A DNA stretch of 64,000 nt from an uncultured Methylococcaceae bacterium. GTDB taxonomy: Bacteria > Pseudomonadota > Gammaproteobacteria > Methylococcales > Methylomonadaceae. Position 1 is the stretch's first letter; each line of letters opens with the position of its first letter. This document shows positions 62,864 through 64,000 of the stretch, piece by piece. The stretch is from the NCBI GenBank assembly GCA_903917345.1, contig CAIXAE010000045.1, positions 62,001 to 126,000 of the forward strand, in the 5' to 3' direction. The position numbers were made by a program, and so were the translations under genes. The notes beneath the pieces are model-generated. The model searched no databases and was not told the DNA's origin. It saw only the letters and a program-made list of their open reading frames with translations.

Positions 62864-64000
62864 TAACTTAAACTCAGCGACTTAGTTGATGCCAAACGGC
62901 ATAGCGTAGATGATTGCCATGCTGTATCAGGTTGCCATTCTCTTAACCAAGGTAAAACCTTATCAACGGGCATAGGCTTAGCTATCGCATACCCTTGGCC
63001 CACCTCACAACCGAGCTTTATTAACAACTCACCTTGCTCAATGGTTTCAACACCCTCAGCAATAACCTGTTTATCAATATCATTTGCCAAGCGAATGATG
63101 TTAACTACCAGCTTTTGATTATAGTCAGAATGGGTAATATCTGTTATGAAACTGCGGTCAATTTTTAAGGTTTTAATCGGCAATTCTCTCAAATAGGCAA
63201 TAGATGAATAACCGGTACCAAAATCATCCAAATCAAATTCAACCCCCAATGCGCGACAATGATTGATAACCTCAGTCACTTTAGCTCTATCATCAATCGG
63301 AGTAGTTTCTAATATCTCTATAATCAAAGAGCCCGGTTTAAAGTGTGAAAACGTGTTGAGTTCGGCCTCTAACTTTATTACAAATTGAGGGAGTTGTAAT
63401 TGTCTAGCGTCTACATTAATACTTAATGTAGTGTCTAAACCCTGTGCATGCCACTGCGCTAATTGTGCGAGTGCGGATTTCATGACCCACCAACCCAATT
63501 CAACACCTAAAACAGTATTCTGTATTAAGGGTAAAAATCGAGCGGGCTCTTCCAGTTCAGACTGATTTTTATTCCAGCGAATTAAGGCCTCAAACCCCAA
63601 TACTTTACCCGTGCGCATATTGGCTTGAGGTTGATAATAAAGTTCGAACTCATCTGCGTCTAAGCCTCGTTGTAAGGCATCATAAGCTAATAACTCGAGT
63701 TGTTTTACTTCCGTGATATCGACACCGAGCACACAAAAACCTTTAACTTGCCCCTTGTCAATATCGGGTACATATCGCGTTAAAGTATGAATTTTTTCGC
63801 CCGTATTGGCGTCAGTAAAGTGGCGCTCATATCGTTGTTCTTTACCATGCATGACACCATCGATTTCAGATGACAGACTTTTATAAAGCGCATCCCCCAA
63901 AATTTCACGAAGATGTTTACCCTTAATCTCTTCTGGCGATTGACCAAACCAGCGCGAATAGGCGGCATTACTAAATTGATTGATGAGGTAGTTATCCCAA
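62863..64000 (-). CDS. PAS-EAL cyclic-di-GMP phosphodiesterase, 5' end outside the window
   Basis: At least 379 residues are visible; the frame is open to the right edge, where a PAS domain begins (NQFSNAAYSRWFGQSPEEIK). The EAL domain covers the last 260 residues: FEALIRW, LSINVDARQLQLP, LIIEILETTPI, FDLDDFGTGYSSIAYL, LKIDRSFI, VIAEGVETIEQG. The catalytic Glu, Asn, both Asp, Lys and Glu positions are all present, so it should hydrolyse c-di-GMP. No GGDEF domain lies between the PAS and EAL. It is coupled to the downstream hybrid kinase. Confidence 0.92.
   Translation of the reverse strand, partial: WDNYLINQFSNAAYSRWFGQSPEEIKGKHLREILGDALYKSLSSEIDGVMHGKEQRYERHFTDANTGEKIHTLTRYVPDIDKGQVKGFCVLGVDITEVKQLELLAYDALQRGLDADEFELYYQPQANMRTGKVLGFEALIRWNKNQSELEEPARFLPLIQNTVLGVELGWWVMKSALAQLAQWHAQGLDTTLSINVDARQLQLPQFVIKLEAELNTFSHFKPGSLIIEILETTPIDDRAKVTEVINHCRALGVEFDLDDFGTGYSSIAYLRELPIKTLKIDRSFITDITHSDYNQKLVVNIIRLANDIDKQVIAEGVETIEQGELLIKLGCEVGQGYAIAKPMPVDKVLPWLREWQPDTAWQSSTLCRLASTKSLSLS

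Noticed and set aside
1-64000. CRISPR arrays, rRNA genes, complete tRNA genes, transposases
   Set aside because: None seen; the only regular repeats are the coding repeat in flagellin, TPR codons and the short repeats reported.

Overview
The window is a densely coded, AT-rich stretch of a motile Gram-negative proteobacterial chromosome. Roughly 40% G+C is an impression by eye, not a count. L- and P-ring genes (flgH, flgI), a type IV pilus minor-pilin cluster and an nrdR-ribD-ribE-ribB-ribH-nusB-thiL-pgpA run all point to Proteobacteria. The FlhDC master regulator, a CheD/CheB/CheR/CheZ chemotaxis set and the style of FlhB and FlhF fit a betaproteobacterium, or a gammaproteobacterium with beta-like flagellar genes. 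No 16S or other taxonomic marker is present, so this is inference.

Layout. 0-1.2 kb holds the end of an unidentified protein and a fibronectin-III-like protein. 1.2-7 kb is a flagellin and modification block: TPR/O-GlcNAc-transferase-like enzyme, FliS-like chaperone, atypical flagellin with an in-frame 18-bp repeat, methyltransferase and zinc-ribbon protein. 7-14 kb is flgBCDEFGHIJ on the minus strand, divergent from flgA. 15-24 kb on the plus strand is flhB-flhA-flhF-flhG-motC-motD-hybrid kinase-Hpt. 24-33 kb on the minus strand reads flhD-flhC-CBS-motA-motB-cheZ-cheW-cheB-cheY-(helical protein)-cheY2-cheA. 33-44.5 kb holds a NarL-type regulator, cheD, cheR, two chemoreceptors, a small membrane protein, a membrane-anchored methyltransferase and a MASE1 hybrid kinase. 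45-46.3 kb is a non-coding stretch with several hairpins, a small ribbon-helix-helix protein, a tandem repeat and a tRNA-3'-end-like sequence followed by a terminator; it looks like a decayed integration site. 46.3-52 kb is an SDR oxidoreductase and pilE-pilY1-pilX-pilW-pilV-fimT. 52-58 kb is the riboflavin/nrdR operon. 58-60 kb has an RRM protein, an HTH protein, a NafY/NifX-like protein and a rhodanese. 60-64 kb is a triple-PAS hybrid kinase translationally coupled to a PAS-EAL phosphodiesterase that runs off the right edge.

How it fits together. FlhDC probably switches on flagellar operons through a shared intergenic motif (TAA-rich 7-mer, then AAGGCA-N4/5-GCC) that I find before flgB/flgA, cheZ, a chemoreceptor and a small membrane protein, with a weaker copy between flagellin and the methyltransferase. 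Export (FlhAB), placement (FlhF and a FlhG that has lost its ATP-binding loop), two stators (MotAB, MotCD) and a complete adaptation and excitation pathway are present. The fli genes, flgK, flgL, flgM, flgN, fliA and fliD are not in this window.

The most unusual items are the P-loop-less FlhG that keeps its FlhF-activating DQAxxLR motif, the FlhDC-box-like motif family with its small membrane-protein target, the 18-bp repeat array in flagellin, the poly-HAMP receptor and the unexplained structured region at 45-46.2 kb.
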